The notes under the pieces were generated by a model that saw nothing but the letters and a program-made list of their open reading frames with translations, ran no database searches and was not told the origin of the DNA. A program made the translations under genes and the position numbers. Below, in pieces: positions 45,502-55,600 of a stretch of DNA of 64,000 nucleotides. Origin of the DNA: an uncultured Clostridia bacterium (lineage in GTDB: Bacteria > Bacillota > Clostridia > Christensenellales > Borkfalkiaceae); assembly GCA_947175325.1 (NCBI GenBank), contig CAMWME010000003.1:62001-126000 (forward strand), given 5' to 3'. Each line of letters starts with the position of its first letter. Positions within the stretch are counted from its first letter, which is position 1.

Positions 45502-46197
45502 ATGGACAGATATTCGGAAATTACGGATAAGCAAAAGCGCGAAATAGTGCTTTTGCGCGGGAAAGGCTGTGCGTACAAAAAGTGCTTATTTTGCGACTAC
45601 CACCACGACTGCCTTGACGACGAAAACGAAAACTTCAAGCTGAACAAGTCGGTCTTGGATAAAATTACGGGCAAGTTCGGCGAGGTTGAAATTATAAACA
45701 GCGGTTCGGTGTTCGAGCTGGACGCAAAGACTTTGGACTATATAAAAAAGGTTTGCCGCGACAAGGGCGTGCACACCATCCACTTCGAGGCGCACTACCT
45801 TTACGACAATAGGATACCCGCACTGAGGGAAGATTTTAAGGGCTTTACGCTTAAAATGAAGCTGGGGCTTGAAACCTTCGACTTTGAGCTTAGAGAGGGC
45901 GTTTACAAAAAGGGCATACCCGTGCGCGAGCCGGAGATAATCAGCAAGAACTTTGACGAGGCGAACTTTTTATTCGGGCTTGAAGGTCAAAGCCTTGAAA
46001 GCATGAGGCGCGATATAGAGCTTGGGCTTGGATACTTCGAGCGCATCTGTATAAACATAATGTGCGGTAACTCCACCCCCGTTAAGCCCGACAAGAGCGT
46101 GATTGCGGAGTTTATGCAAGAGCTGTACCCCAAGTACAAGGACGACTTACGCGTGGATATTCTTGTGAACAATACGGACTTCGGGGTGGGCGAATGA
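45502..46197 (+). CDS. Radical SAM protein, possible queuine-salvage lyase (QueL-like)
   Basis: The 231-residue protein begins MDRYSEITDKQKREIVLLRG and has a cysteine cluster GCAYKKCLFCDYHHD (CX4CX2C), a variant of the radical SAM CX3CX2C cluster ligand. LEVINSG-like (VEIINSGSVFEL), GLETFDFELREGVYKKG and GQSLESMRRDIELGL segments follow. It overlaps the transporter gene by four bases and lies behind a preQ1-type riboswitch. In Clostridioides difficile a radical SAM enzyme, QueL, frees queuine from queuosine and is encoded with such a transporter; I infer a related role. No Shine-Dalgarno sequence precedes the ATG. A frame open from TTG at 45451 would include the attenuator hairpins and is less likely. 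Confidence 0.7.
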   Translation: MDRYSEITDKQKREIVLLRGKGCAYKKCLFCDYHHDCLDDENENFKLNKSVLDKITGKFGEVEIINSGSVFELDAKTLDYIKKVCRDKGVHTIHFEAHYLYDNRIPALREDFKGFTLKMKLGLETFDFELREGVYKKGIPVREPEIISKNFDEANFLFGLEGQSLESMRRDIELGLGYFERICINIMCGNSTPVKPDKSVIAEFMQELYPKYKDDLRVDILVNNTDFGVGE

Positions 46198-46919
46198 ACG
46201 AGTTACTGCTTATTTTATCGGTTATAGTTATTTACGGTTTCGCGCTTTTGGGGTATCTTCTGTTCGGCAAAAGCGGGCTTTACTGCTTATCTGCAATTGC
46301 GACCATATGTGCAAACATCGAAGTTATAATTTTGATTAAGGCGTTCGGTTTGGAGCAAACGCTGGGCAACGTGCTGTTTGCCGTAACCTTTTTAATCACC
46401 GACATTCTATCCGAATGCGAGGGCAAAAAGGCGGCGAATAAAGCCGTAATTATCGGAATCTTCTGCTCGGTATTCTTCCTTATATTAAGCCAAAGCTGGC
46501 TACTGTACAAGCCGAGCGAGCAAGACACCGCTATGGGCGCGATAAGCGCAGTATTCTCGAATACGCCGAGAATGATTATGGCGTCCCTAGTGGTGTACGC
46601 CGTGAGCCAGCTTTTCGACGTGTGGCTGTACCACAAATGGTGGGCTTTCACCGAAAAGAAGTTCGGCGACAAGCGCAAGTTTTTGTGGCTGAGAAACAAC
46701 GGCTCTACCCTCGTTAGCCAGTTTATTAATTCGGTTTTGTTTACCGTGCTTGCCTTTGCCGGCACTTACGATTTCATGACGCTGCTATCAATATTCGGTT
46801 CGGGGTATATAATTTATATCTTCACCACCCTTTTGGACACGCCCGCCGTGTACCTTGCAAGAATGATAAGCGACCGAAAAAAGCGCAACGCTTTACCGCT
46901 TACAGATAAAAATAAATAA
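46194..46919 (+). CDS. Queuosine precursor transporter (VUT/YhhQ family)
   Basis: The 241-residue polytopic protein has about six membrane helices. It carries family features: FAVTFLITDILSECEGKKA (the TDILSE motif), SVFFLILSQSWLLYKPSE, FDVWLYHKWWAFTEKKF and WLRNNGSTLVSQFINSVLF. YhhQ-type proteins import preQ0, preQ1 or queuine for tRNA modification. Its ATG overlaps the stop of the radical SAM gene (ATGA), so the two are translated together. A 14-bp terminator follows. Which precursor it carries cannot be told, but a salvage enzyme next door fits import of queuosine or queuine rather than preQ1 alone. Confidence 0.92.
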   Translation: MNELLLILSVIVIYGFALLGYLLFGKSGLYCLSAIATICANIEVIILIKAFGLEQTLGNVLFAVTFLITDILSECEGKKAANKAVIIGIFCSVFFLILSQSWLLYKPSEQDTAMGAISAVFSNTPRMIMASLVVYAVSQLFDVWLYHKWWAFTEKKFGDKRKFLWLRNNGSTLVSQFINSVLFTVLAFAGTYDFMTLLSIFGSGYIIYIFTTLLDTPAVYLARMISDRKKRNALPLTDKNK

Positions 46920-46920
46920 T

Positions 46921-46950
46921 AAAACGGGACGGAAAATTCCGTCCCGTTTT
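46921..46950. terminator. Bidirectional terminator
   Basis: A perfect 14-bp stem, AAAACGGGACGGAA (46921-46934) with 46937-46950, has a 2-base loop and A and T runs at its ends. It serves the transporter gene and the convergent Big_2 lipoprotein gene. Confidence 0.9.
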
Positions 46951-46976
46951 TTAGTTTAAGTAGTATTTACTCGTTA

Positions 46977-49469
46977 TTAGTAGTTGACGGTTGCAACTGC
47001 TATTAACGTGCTGCCATTATAGAACTCTATATTGTAAGTGGTGCCGGACTTCCACTGTGCAGTATTTTGAAGTTGCAAATGGTAGCAATTATCTGCGGGG
47101 GGACCAAACACGAACATATTCCAATGCGTACCCGCCAAGTTGGTTTTTTCTTCGTCACCTGCTACCATTATTTTGTAAGATGTGCAAGATTCTTTGATTG
47201 CGGCGTAGGTTATTCCCGACGGCTGATTTGCGTTTGTAAGAACAAACTCAAAGAATTCGGGAGCATACGGCGCACTTCCTTCAAGTACCAACGTTATCGC
47301 TGCATAAGGGTCGTCACCATTATTGCCGCTACCTTTTACGGTGACGCTAATCACCTTGGAAACGGTCGTGCCTTCAACGCCGTACGTTACCGTTACTTCC
47401 GCAGTCAGATTATCCTCGCCGCTATACTCTTTGGCAGTTATTATAGCCGTTTCATCTTCACTTTCAAGCTCTATATACTCCCCACCTTTCGTGATTTGCC
47501 ATTTATAAGCCGCACCCTCGGGGAAGTTGCCTGTTATTGAGGCTTCAAGCATTACGACGTCTTCGGGATTAAGCGTGAGAATATTTCCGATAAGGGCGTT
47601 TTCCGTATCGGAGCTAACCGCCATAGATTTAGGCGTCTCGATTAAGAGAGTACCGGTTGCAACGACGGTGTCGCCCTTTTTAAGCGTAATAACGTACTCT
47701 GTGTCATACTCAGCCTTAAAGCCCCTTAACCACAGATGAGCTTGACGATGAGTACCGCCCGGCGTACCTTGGTCTGCCCAGCCGGTGTCGGCGTTTTTCG
47801 TACCGTTAATATATGCCGCGTCAAACTGTTTATCGGCACCCATATCGATTGCATCTTCGCCAATATCATATTTAACTGTCATTTCCACGTTCTCGTCGTT
47901 ATTGGCTCCGCCATACCTTGAAACATTAGAGAACGTAAGTGCAATACCCGTCTCGTTGCTAGGGTTTACAGTTACACTGCAAGTTGCGCTTTGGCCGTCC
48001 GCCGTTGCCGTTATCGTTGCCGTACCTACCGCAACCGCCGTTACTTTACCGCTATCGTCTACGGTTGCAACGGACGGATCGGACGAAGTCCAGCTTACCG
48101 TTTTATCGTCTGCGTTGTCGGGCGTTACGGTTGCCGTTAAGGTTTCCTCGCCGCCAACTTTAAGCGTAAGAGTGTTTTTGTTCAGCTCAACCTTTTCAAC
48201 GTCCACCTTTACGTGTTCGCCGTTAGGGTCGTTTACCGTTACATTGCAAGTTGCGCTTTGGCCGTCCGCCGTTGCCGTTATCGTTGCCGTACCTACCGCA
48301 ACCGCCGTTACTTTACCGCTATCGTCTACGGTTGCAACGGACGGATCGGACGAAGTCCAGCTTACCGTTTTATCGTCCGCATTGTCGGGCGTTACGGTTG
48401 CCGTTAAGGTTTCCTCATCGCCGATATCAAGCGTAAGAGTGTTTTTGTTAAGTTCAACCTTTTCAACGTCCACCTTATCAATATCGCCGCCTACCTTAGG
48501 CAAGTCAACGGTTGTCGTGCCGTAAGCGGAAAGCTCGAATACCATACCGGGAGCGCCGTCATCATAATAAATTACTGCATATATAAGCTTGCCGTTATCG
48601 AATTTGAATTCAACGTCGAAGCCTTGAGGGATATCCTCGCTTGGCAAAACACCGGTGCCGATATACGATTCTTTTTCGGGGTTGTAATCTACGTCCTCAA
48701 AGATATCTTTGTAACCCGTTAAATTTAACGGAGATGATTCCATATGCAAACCCTCCGCATATTCTTCTGCGGTGATTTCATCCTTGGAATAGTCTTCGCT
48801 GTCTTCGGCTTTGCTGTACTTATAGTACTTATCCTCGGCCTCCTTGGAATAATATGCATCGCCACTGTCATTGTGGTAATATTTTCCGTTAGGCAAGTCT
48901 ACTTTATAGGTTATAGCGGCTGTCTCTTCCTCGTCTTCCGTTGCCGTCATTGAAGAAGTAGCAGTAAAGTTTGTAAACGCAGTTTCACTTAACGCCGCTT
49001 CCCATTCTTCCTTGGTAACTTCGGGCTTGGGCGCGGGTGCGTTTACCGTAACCGAGCAAGTTGCGCTTTTGCCGTCCGCCGTTGCCGTTATCGTTGCAGT
49101 GCCGGCAGCTTTTGCAGTAACTTTGCCGCCAACCACGTCAACTACTCCCGCGGGTTCAACCGACCAGTTAACGGCTTTAACCGTTGCAGTATCGGGCGTA
49201 ACCGTTGCCGTTAAGGTTTCCTCATCGCCAATTTCAAGCGTAAGGTCGGTCTTGTTAAGCTCAACCTTTTCAACGGGTACTTTTAAATTAGTTCCGCTGT
49301 CGTCACCTTGAGGCGTCATATCGTTTTGGCATATATCGCACTTGCCGTCATTGTTTTCGTCAACGTGGTCGTGCTCGTCACCGCATGCGGTTAAACCGAC
49401 GATGGACGTCGCCGTTACCATGCTCATTCCGAAAACCAATAAGGCTTTCATTAGTTTTGATTTTTTCAT
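46977..49469 (-). CDS. Lipoprotein with bacterial Ig-like (Big_2) domains
   Basis: The 830-residue protein has a lipoprotein signal with a GLTAC lipobox, then a short His/Asp/Cys-rich stretch (GDEHDHVDENNDGKCDICQ) that may bind metal. There are three Big_2 domains, at about 64-145, 335-417 and 424-506, each with VEKVELNKxxLTLxIGDEETL, ATVTPDxA and GTATITATADG. Two of them are encoded by nearly identical DNA. Between the first two lies a region of about 190 residues of unknown type; the C-terminal 320 residues are beta-rich and may hold another Ig-like domain (VMLEASITGNFPEGAAYKW). It is a surface protein, probably for adhesion or carbohydrate binding. The start at 49469 follows GGAGG. Confidence 0.88.
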   Translation of the reverse strand: MKKSKLMKALLVFGMSMVTATSIVGLTACGDEHDHVDENNDGKCDICQNDMTPQGDDSGTNLKVPVEKVELNKTDLTLEIGDEETLTATVTPDTATVKAVNWSVEPAGVVDVVGGKVTAKAAGTATITATADGKSATCSVTVNAPAPKPEVTKEEWEAALSETAFTNFTATSSMTATEDEEETAAITYKVDLPNGKYYHNDSGDAYYSKEAEDKYYKYSKAEDSEDYSKDEITAEEYAEGLHMESSPLNLTGYKDIFEDVDYNPEKESYIGTGVLPSEDIPQGFDVEFKFDNGKLIYAVIYYDDGAPGMVFELSAYGTTTVDLPKVGGDIDKVDVEKVELNKNTLTLDIGDEETLTATVTPDNADDKTVSWTSSDPSVATVDDSGKVTAVAVGTATITATADGQSATCNVTVNDPNGEHVKVDVEKVELNKNTLTLKVGGEETLTATVTPDNADDKTVSWTSSDPSVATVDDSGKVTAVAVGTATITATADGQSATCSVTVNPSNETGIALTFSNVSRYGGANNDENVEMTVKYDIGEDAIDMGADKQFDAAYINGTKNADTGWADQGTPGGTHRQAHLWLRGFKAEYDTEYVITLKKGDTVVATGTLLIETPKSMAVSSDTENALIGNILTLNPEDVVMLEASITGNFPEGAAYKWQITKGGEYIELESEDETAIITAKEYSGEDNLTAEVTVTYGVEGTTVSKVISVTVKGSGNNGDDPYAAITLVLEGSAPYAPEFFEFVLTNANQPSGITYAAIKESCTSYKIMVAGDEEKTNLAGTHWNMFVFGPPADNCYHLQLQNTAQWKSGTTYNIEFYNGSTLIAVATVNY
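47963..48209 (-). repeat. Near-identical Big_2 DNA repeat, unit 1
   Basis: About 247 bp repeated 267 bp further on (48230-48476), with only a few scattered base differences. Each unit encodes one Big_2 domain. Confidence 0.9.
48230..48476 (-). repeat. Near-identical Big_2 DNA repeat, unit 2
   Basis: Counterpart of 47963-48209 in the same orientation, a recent tandem duplication or a conversion tract. Confidence 0.9.
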
Positions 49470-49489
49470 CTTTTTCCTCCAGATATTTA

Positions 49490-49606
49490 ATTAGCCGCGG
49501 CTTGAACCGCAAATCTAATTTATTAAATCGCAAAGTGCGTTTAATACGGTTAAGTAGTATCGTGCGTTGCTTGCAACGCACAAGGGCAGCTGCCCTTCGT
49601 ATCATT
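49490..49606 (-). promoter_or_regulatory. Structured 5' leader of the Big_2 lipoprotein gene
   Basis: The roughly 135-base leader holds two adjacent perfect inverted repeats, AAGGGCAG-CTGCCCTT (49582-49597) and GTGCGTTGC-tt-GCAACGCAC (49562-49581). A further palindrome, AGCCGCGGCT (49492-49501), lies near the ribosome site. No known riboswitch class is recognised. Confidence 0.45.
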
Positions 49607-49612
49607 TCAATA

Positions 49613-49641
49613 ATTATACTACTTATATATTTATTTGTCAA
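49613..49641 (-). promoter_or_regulatory. Consensus promoter of the Big_2 lipoprotein gene
   Basis: Perfect TTGACA (49636-49641), 17 bases, perfect TATAAT (49613-49618) on the minus strand. Confidence 0.85.
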
Positions 49642-49756
49642 TGACAATTGTTAAAAAATTACTTATTTTGAAAAGTATTTACAATATTTGGCAAAAGCGC
49701 GGCGCGGGCTGAGCTTTGCGCTGCATTTTTAATTAGTACGGGTTTAATAATTTCTA

Positions 49757-49785
49757 TTGCGTTTTGCCCCGTGACGATATATAAT
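49757..49785 (+). promoter_or_regulatory. Promoter of the M6-type protease gene
   Basis: TTGCGT (49757-49762), 17 bases, perfect TATAAT (49780-49785). The GTG start is 36 bases further on. Confidence 0.65.
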
Positions 49786-49821
49786 GTAGAAGTCAAAAAA
49801 ATTTACGAAAGGGTAATAACA

Positions 49822-51600
49822 GTGAAAAGAACGAAATTTTTGGTTATTCTCGTTGCGTTAATCGTAGCGTTAACTTTCACAATCGGCGCTTGCAGCACTG
49901 ATACGGGCGATTATACCGTTTCCGTCGACACGAGCAAATCTTGCATTATCGAAGTCGGCGATACGATAGATTACAACGAATATTTTATCGTTAAAGACAA
50001 AAACGGATACCGTATAACGGTAACCAGAGATATGGTTGACACGGACAACGAGAACACGGCTGCACCCGGGTACTTTACCGTTACGCTTACTATAGGCAAA
50101 GCAAGCCAAAGTTTATCGTTTATCGTAGTACCCAAAGACGACGGCAACACCGGTAACACGGGCGGCAACGGCAACACCGGTAGCACGGGCGGCAACGGTG
50201 GCAACGGTGGCACGGGCGGTAACGGCAGCACGAGCACGGGCAATACCAACTTGATGGATAAACAGACCTACAATGCGGCGACCTTCGACGATAACAGACT
50301 GCAAGATAAGCTGGTTTCTGTAGGCAAAGACATCACCGGATTACCCTCAACGGGCACCTATAACGCACTCGTAATTCCCATTAAATTCAGCAACACCACG
50401 GTATCCCAAACGGATCTTTCAAACCTCAATATCGCGTTCAACGGCACTTCCGAGCAGACGGGCTGGGAAAGCGTTAAAACTTATTATCAAAAAGCTTCGT
50501 ACGGCAAGCTTAACCTTTCGTTCGATATAGCCGGTTATAATATGGGCAGCGTCAGTTATTACACGGCAAGCAACTCTTCTACCTACTACGCGGGGCTTAC
50601 GGCAACCGACCAAGGTCAAACTTATAACAACGGCGACAACGTTCTTTTGCACGAAGTGCTTAAATATTACGAAAGCAAGCTTGACCTTACCAAATACGAC
50701 TACAACAAGGACGGCACGCTTGACGCGGTTTACCTTCTTTATTCGGCTCCCGTAGATTACGACGACGGCGACTTCTGGTGGGCGTACGTAACTTGGAACT
50801 ATGACGAAACGAAGTACGACGGCAAAGATGCGTACTACTATATGTTTACGGGCATTGGCTTTATGGAAGAAAGCGTGAAGGGCGGATATACCAACGAGTA
50901 TTATCCCGAAATATCGGGGCTTAAAATTAACGCCGCCACGTACATTCACGAAACGGGTCACCTTTTAGGGCTTGACGATTACTACGATTATGAAGAAAAC
51001 AAGGGCAGCGACGAAGGGCTTGGCGGTGCGGATATGATGGACGCAACCGTTGGCGACCAGAACGTTTACTCAAAAACGATGCTCGGCTGGCTTGACCCTA
51101 AAATCGTTACCTCCACCCAAACTATTACGATTCAAAGCTCGCAAGCAAAGGGCGACGCGATACTCGTTCCGTTGAAATTCGACAATTCGTATTTCTGCGA
51201 ATATCTTTTAATTGATTTGTATTCGGCGCAAGGACTTAACAAGCTGCACGCTTCGGTGAGCAACAGCTATCTCTACGACGGGGCGGCTTACGGCGTAAGA
51301 ATTTACCACGTATCGTCTTGGATTAAAAACCCGTACAAGAACGACTACCAGTCGTTTACCGATTACAACAACACTTCGTCCGATATATCGCTTATAAAAT
51401 TAGTTGAAGCGGACGGCGAAACTAAGTTTAAAAGCTCGGACGGGTGGGCAATGGACACCGACCTATGGAAGACGGGCGGGAAACTTAGCAGCGCATTCCC
51501 GAAATACACGACGAACGACGGGAAATATCTTATCTTCGACATAAAGATGGACAGCGTTTCCTCAACGCAAGCAACCATTACGATTACGTATAACTCATAA
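49822..51600 (+). CDS. M6-family metalloprotease lipoprotein (immune inhibitor A-like)
   Basis: The start is a GTG at 49822 with AAAGGG upstream; from there the 592-residue protein has a lipoprotein signal (VKRTKFLVILVALIVAL..., GAC lipobox). An N-terminal Ig-like module follows, then a Gly/Asn/Thr-rich spacer (about 115-150) and the peptidase. The zinc-binding motif is IHETGHLLGLDDYYDY; a family-typical MMDATVGDQNVYSKTMLGWL follows, with the Met expected of a met-zincin. KYDYNKDGTLDAVYLLYS upstream looks like a calcium-binding segment. M6 proteases degrade extracellular proteins. It has its own promoter and a strong terminator. An upstream ATG-like frame open from 49771 overlaps the -10 box and is rejected. 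Confidence 0.9.
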   Translation: MKRTKFLVILVALIVALTFTIGACSTDTGDYTVSVDTSKSCIIEVGDTIDYNEYFIVKDKNGYRITVTRDMVDTDNENTAAPGYFTVTLTIGKASQSLSFIVVPKDDGNTGNTGGNGNTGSTGGNGGNGGTGGNGSTSTGNTNLMDKQTYNAATFDDNRLQDKLVSVGKDITGLPSTGTYNALVIPIKFSNTTVSQTDLSNLNIAFNGTSEQTGWESVKTYYQKASYGKLNLSFDIAGYNMGSVSYYTASNSSTYYAGLTATDQGQTYNNGDNVLLHEVLKYYESKLDLTKYDYNKDGTLDAVYLLYSAPVDYDDGDFWWAYVTWNYDETKYDGKDAYYYMFTGIGFMEESVKGGYTNEYYPEISGLKINAATYIHETGHLLGLDDYYDYEENKGSDEGLGGADMMDATVGDQNVYSKTMLGWLDPKIVTSTQTITIQSSQAKGDAILVPLKFDNSYFCEYLLIDLYSAQGLNKLHASVSNSYLYDGAAYGVRIYHVSSWIKNPYKNDYQSFTDYNNTSSDISLIKLVEADGETKFKSSDGWAMDTDLWKTGGKLSSAFPKYTTNDGKYLIFDIKMDSVSSTQATITITYNS

Positions 51601-51610
51601 GCATTAATAA

Positions 51611-51642
51611 AGCGGCGGCGTGCATCTCTGCACGCCGCCGCT
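51611..51642 (+). terminator. Terminator of the M6-type protease gene
   Basis: A 14-bp GC-rich stem (51611-51624 with 51629-51642) with a 4-base loop, followed by TTTTATTAT. Confidence 0.9.
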
Positions 51643-51697
51643 TTTATTATAGTTGGTGAATGAAAATATGCTTAATAAGAATCAAATTTTTCGTCTA

Positions 51698-52378
51698 CTA
51701 ATCAATTAAAAGTTCCCACGTTATTTTTTCTGCAACGATATATACTTGCCTTTCGTCTAAACCGTTCCACGAAGAATCAAAGCCGCTTGTAACTTCCCAA
51801 GTTATGCGATTAGCCTCTATTTTGAACGTAGAATCTAAAATGCACGCTATATTGTCTAAGCCGAAAGCTTCGGTTACGTTATGAAAGGTAATTATAATAT
51901 GTTTTTCCCAATTCGTATCGAAGTTTACAATCAAATCGTTATCAATGCGGTCAATCTTCTCAATATAAGCGTCGTGCAATCCCCAACAAACCGTATCAAA
52001 CGTAGAAACGTCTTGCTCCGTTTTTACCTCAAATTTGGTTATTACGGGCAAAGGCAAATTATATTCGTTAATAATATTCAGTCCGTCTATTGAAACTGCT
52101 TTACCGCGTTTAAGTTGTTTTAATAGTGCTTTATTTTTAATAATTTCGGGGAAGCCGCTAATCCTTCTGCTTTTTACCCAACCGTCTTGAACGGTTTCAT
52201 CAATATAAAAATAATTATTGCGAATATATTTAAATCCCTTTTTAAGTACCGGCAATAAAATCAAGCAGTCGCCCGCTTCATTCAAAACAACACTTTTAAT
52301 ATTCCACCCCTTACCGATTTCGGCAAAAACGGGTGAAGCGTAAATTTCTCCCGATTGTCCTTTAATATAGACAACCAT
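51698..52378 (-). CDS. Hypothetical protein
   Basis: The 226-residue protein has no signal peptide or membrane helix. The start is the ATG at 52378, five bases after GGAGG; the frame stays open further upstream, but that stretch is GC-rich intergenic DNA with a hairpin. It has a beta-rich N-terminal half (VVYIKGQSGEIYASPVFAEI) and a C-terminal half ending WNGLDERQVYIVAEKITWEL. I do not recognise a family. Similar lone proteins near mobile islands can be immunity proteins, but nothing here shows that. Confidence 0.7.
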   Translation of the reverse strand: MVVYIKGQSGEIYASPVFAEIGKGWNIKSVVLNEAGDCLILLPVLKKGFKYIRNNYFYIDETVQDGWVKSRRISGFPEIIKNKALLKQLKRGKAVSIDGLNIINEYNLPLPVITKFEVKTEQDVSTFDTVCWGLHDAYIEKIDRIDNDLIVNFDTNWEKHIIITFHNVTEAFGLDNIACILDSTFKIEANRITWEVTSGFDSSWNGLDERQVYIVAEKITWELLID

Positions 52379-52411
52379 ATTGTCCTCCGAAAAGCATTTA
52401 GATTCATTTAT

Positions 52412-52440
52412 ATGATAACAAACTATACGAAGGAAGTCAA
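52412..52440 (-). promoter_or_regulatory. Promoter of the 51698-52378 gene
   Basis: TTGACT (52435-52440), 17 bases, TATCAT (52412-52417) on the minus strand. Confidence 0.7.
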
Positions 52441-52504
52441 CCCTCGGCAATGCAACGGGCAAAGCCCTCGCGCGCACGGCGGGTGCTCGCAACACCACTA
52501 AACA

Positions 52505-52590
52505 CCAAAACGGCGCGGTGCTTTGCGGCACCGCGCCGTTTTGGGATTGACTGACCAAAAGTCTTAAAACCACCCTTTTTTAGGGGGTGT
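52505..52590. terminator. GC-rich hairpin and second terminator-like stem before the AT-rich island
   Basis: A perfect 17-bp stem (52505-52521 with 52528-52544) has a 6-base loop and T-rich or A-rich ends, so it can act in both directions. A weaker stem CACCC/GGGTG with a T-rich loop (52571-52589) lies nearer the stop at 52626. Both would stop transcription from the helicase gene into the hypothetical gene. Confidence 0.6.
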
Positions 52591-52625
52591 AACAACCAAA
52601 GGTCTAAACTTATGTATTATTGTTT

Positions 52626-55600
52626 TTAAAGCAAGTCTCTAATGTAATTTATTGCCTCAAAATTTATTTCACCTATTTCACCATCAAACAAATAAGGAAT
52701 TTGAATTACATTCTCACTTATATTAATTTTTGCTGGCGAATCTGCTCTTTTTAGCAAGTTAATTACAAAACATTTTGAGCCGTTAAGCGTACCCAGTTTC
52801 CACTCTATTTTCTTAACATATTCGTCATTGTCCTTTACAAATTTATCCCAATTCTTGAAATCAAAGTAAACATTACCCTTCTTATAATCAAAAAATTCAT
52901 AGCAGTCCGCATCTAAATTATTCAAATCATAACCCAGTTCCTTTTCAAGGATAAATTTCCCTGCAATCTCTCCTAACGCACCTAAATATACTTGCTGATA
53001 TAAAGATGGGCTCATAATATAATGCGCCTTCTTAAATGTTGAAGCATATTTGTTTTGTTGAAAAAATTCTTTAATATGACCGATAGATAGAATTATAGGC
53101 AATTCACATTCGTCTTCAGAAACATATTGCATATTGCTCTTTGGCGATATACGCAAATCAATAATGTTTTGAAATTTATCCTTTTTAAATGAGTATCCGG
53201 AAACTTTATCTTCAAATTTAAAATAATAATCCTCGTATTCTCCTGGATTTTCACAAGTCGGATTTTTTAAAACGAATTCCCTTAAATCCTGCCACTTGGT
53301 AACATTATACTTTGAATATTTTACATAGTGAGCCGCTTTTGAAATTGATTTGTAAGCCTCTTTGCTTTGTTGTGAAAATTTTTGTAATATTTCTTTAGGG
53401 AACGGCGGATTTAATTTAATGTCCAAAAGTGCTTTAAACTCTTCGTTCATTAATTTAGGGCAATCAGTTATACACGCTTCTTGAACCCGCTCTACCACCT
53501 CATAATCTGCATACACATAAATATTTTTGTTTTTATTCCTACATCTGCAAATTCTGCCCACAGCTTGCACCGAAATTTTTAAAGTATGCAAATTTAAATC
53601 ATTGTTTCTAGTATAAAAAATATTATTCTCACCAAAGAATGTTTTTCTGAATGCATTTGAAATATTACTCTTCATTTGTGGATAAATCAAATGCTTATTC
53701 TGATATAAGTATTCTTGTTGAAATAAATATTTTGATAAGTCATTATATTTGCTTTCGCTATCAAAATATAGCGTCTGAATTAAATTTGTGGGCGTTAGAA
53801 GATAAACACCTTCAAAATCTTTTGTACCCCTTGTATCAGTAGCATCAATTATTACACGATCCATTTGCGATTCTGGAATTTGATATTGTATATTCTTACC
53901 AGAGCCTATCGTTTGATAAGTAGTTATTACAAAAACTCTTTCACCATTTGACAATTTTTCTTTTATGACATTAAATCTATAATCAAACTCTTTTGAATCG
54001 ACTATTTCAATATTAATATCCGAATAATTATTTTGTTCGTTTAAATCATCAAACATTTCTGTTAATCTGTCAGAATCAAGATCTTCGCCAGCCTTTGGAA
54101 ACCTATTAATAAAAGCTATAAACGAATAAATATCATTTTCAAAAATCTCTTTATAAATATAAGCTAATTTTAATTCAATTAGAAAGTAATAAACTTTAGT
54201 CTTTTTATTATTTAAAATTTCTATATACTTTTCCTTTAATTCATCCTTGAATATTAAATTTATCATTTCGATACTGCGTTCTCTATCGGTGAAGCAATTA
54301 AAATTATCTACAACTTTAGCATGAATTTGATATTGCCCAAGCAATTTTTCAGTCATATCATTAAAGTGTTGAGATATTCTACATTGGTCCTCAGCATCAA
54401 TTTCTATTATTCTATCTTTTAATTTACCCCTTAAATATTTACTATCATAATTGCCTATACAAGTATTAACTTTTGCAGTAGCTGATATACCAACAACCAA
54501 AGCATTATTAACAAGTCTTATTATTGCATCTTCCGGCGTGGTCGGAAAATTGTAATTACGCACAATAGACTTTATATCATGATAATTACTATCTTCGATT
54601 TCAGTAAAATTGAATCCATGACGCATTTCTGCATCTTTTTGAGGCTTATTAAATATAAAGTCACCTCTTTGAATTTTTGAATATATAAACTGCTTTTGTT
54701 CTTCCTTCAAATTCAAAGCATCCAAAACCGTATATATCGCCTCTTCGACTCTATACTTTATTTCGTAACTCTTTTTACCCTCGTTTTTATAATATAAATA
54801 ATTATTATAAATATAAAAAAGCGCTTCAATAAAACCGTCAATACAGTATTCTATATCACGAAGAACATAATTTATAGGCATTGATTCTTGAGTATATTCT
54901 TTTGCTTTCAATGACAAAAAATCTGCATTCGTGTCTAACTCTACATATATAAATTTCTTTGAGCTATCTTTAAAGACATTAAAATATTTACCGTCATCGT
55001 ATAAAAATGCTCTTCCATCTTCAAAGTTTACACTCTTCAATACATATTTTAAGTTATGCTTTTCATATATTTTGGTGAATTCATCACGCCAATGATCATA
55101 ATGCCATTCTGGTGTATGCCATTCACCACTTTCAACCTTTTTCTTGTGATATTCAGATGTATAAAGTAAACCTTTGGGCAAAACTATGTTATCCAACGCA
55201 AAATGAATATCAAGAAAAAGGCTAATCAAATCAGTTCTATTTTTTAACCCGTCTTCAACAATTTGATTTAATAATATGTCTTTTGTGGAATCAAACTCAT
55301 CTATAAAAACAATTGAGTCTTTAGTGATTTCATCATTATAGGCATAGAAAGGTAATCTGCGAAAAGTATCTATCGGTGAAATAAATTTTTTTGTAGTTAA
55401 AAAAATTACCTTATACTTTTCTAAGTCACAGATTGGATATAAAAATTTTAACCAACCATTACTATTGATAAATTCATTTCTATCTGCAATAGATTTGTTT
55501 GATAAATAGTTGCTTTTTATATAATCCCTGAATTCGCGTTCAGTATCTAATGAAATCTTATCTTTTAGTGCCGCTAAACTATTTCGCAATCCGTAATTGC

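Noticed and set aside
49771-49821. Upstream GTG start for the M6-type protease
   Set aside because: It overlaps the -10 promoter box and would place 17 non-signal residues before a clean lipoprotein signal.
52430-52545. Left attachment site of an ssrA-integrated element
   Set aside because: No copy of the tmRNA 3' end or other direct repeat was found here.
52379-52573. Upstream extension of the hypothetical protein at 51698
   Set aside because: The stretch holds the promoter and a GC-rich hairpin; the ATG at 52378 has a perfect ribosome site.
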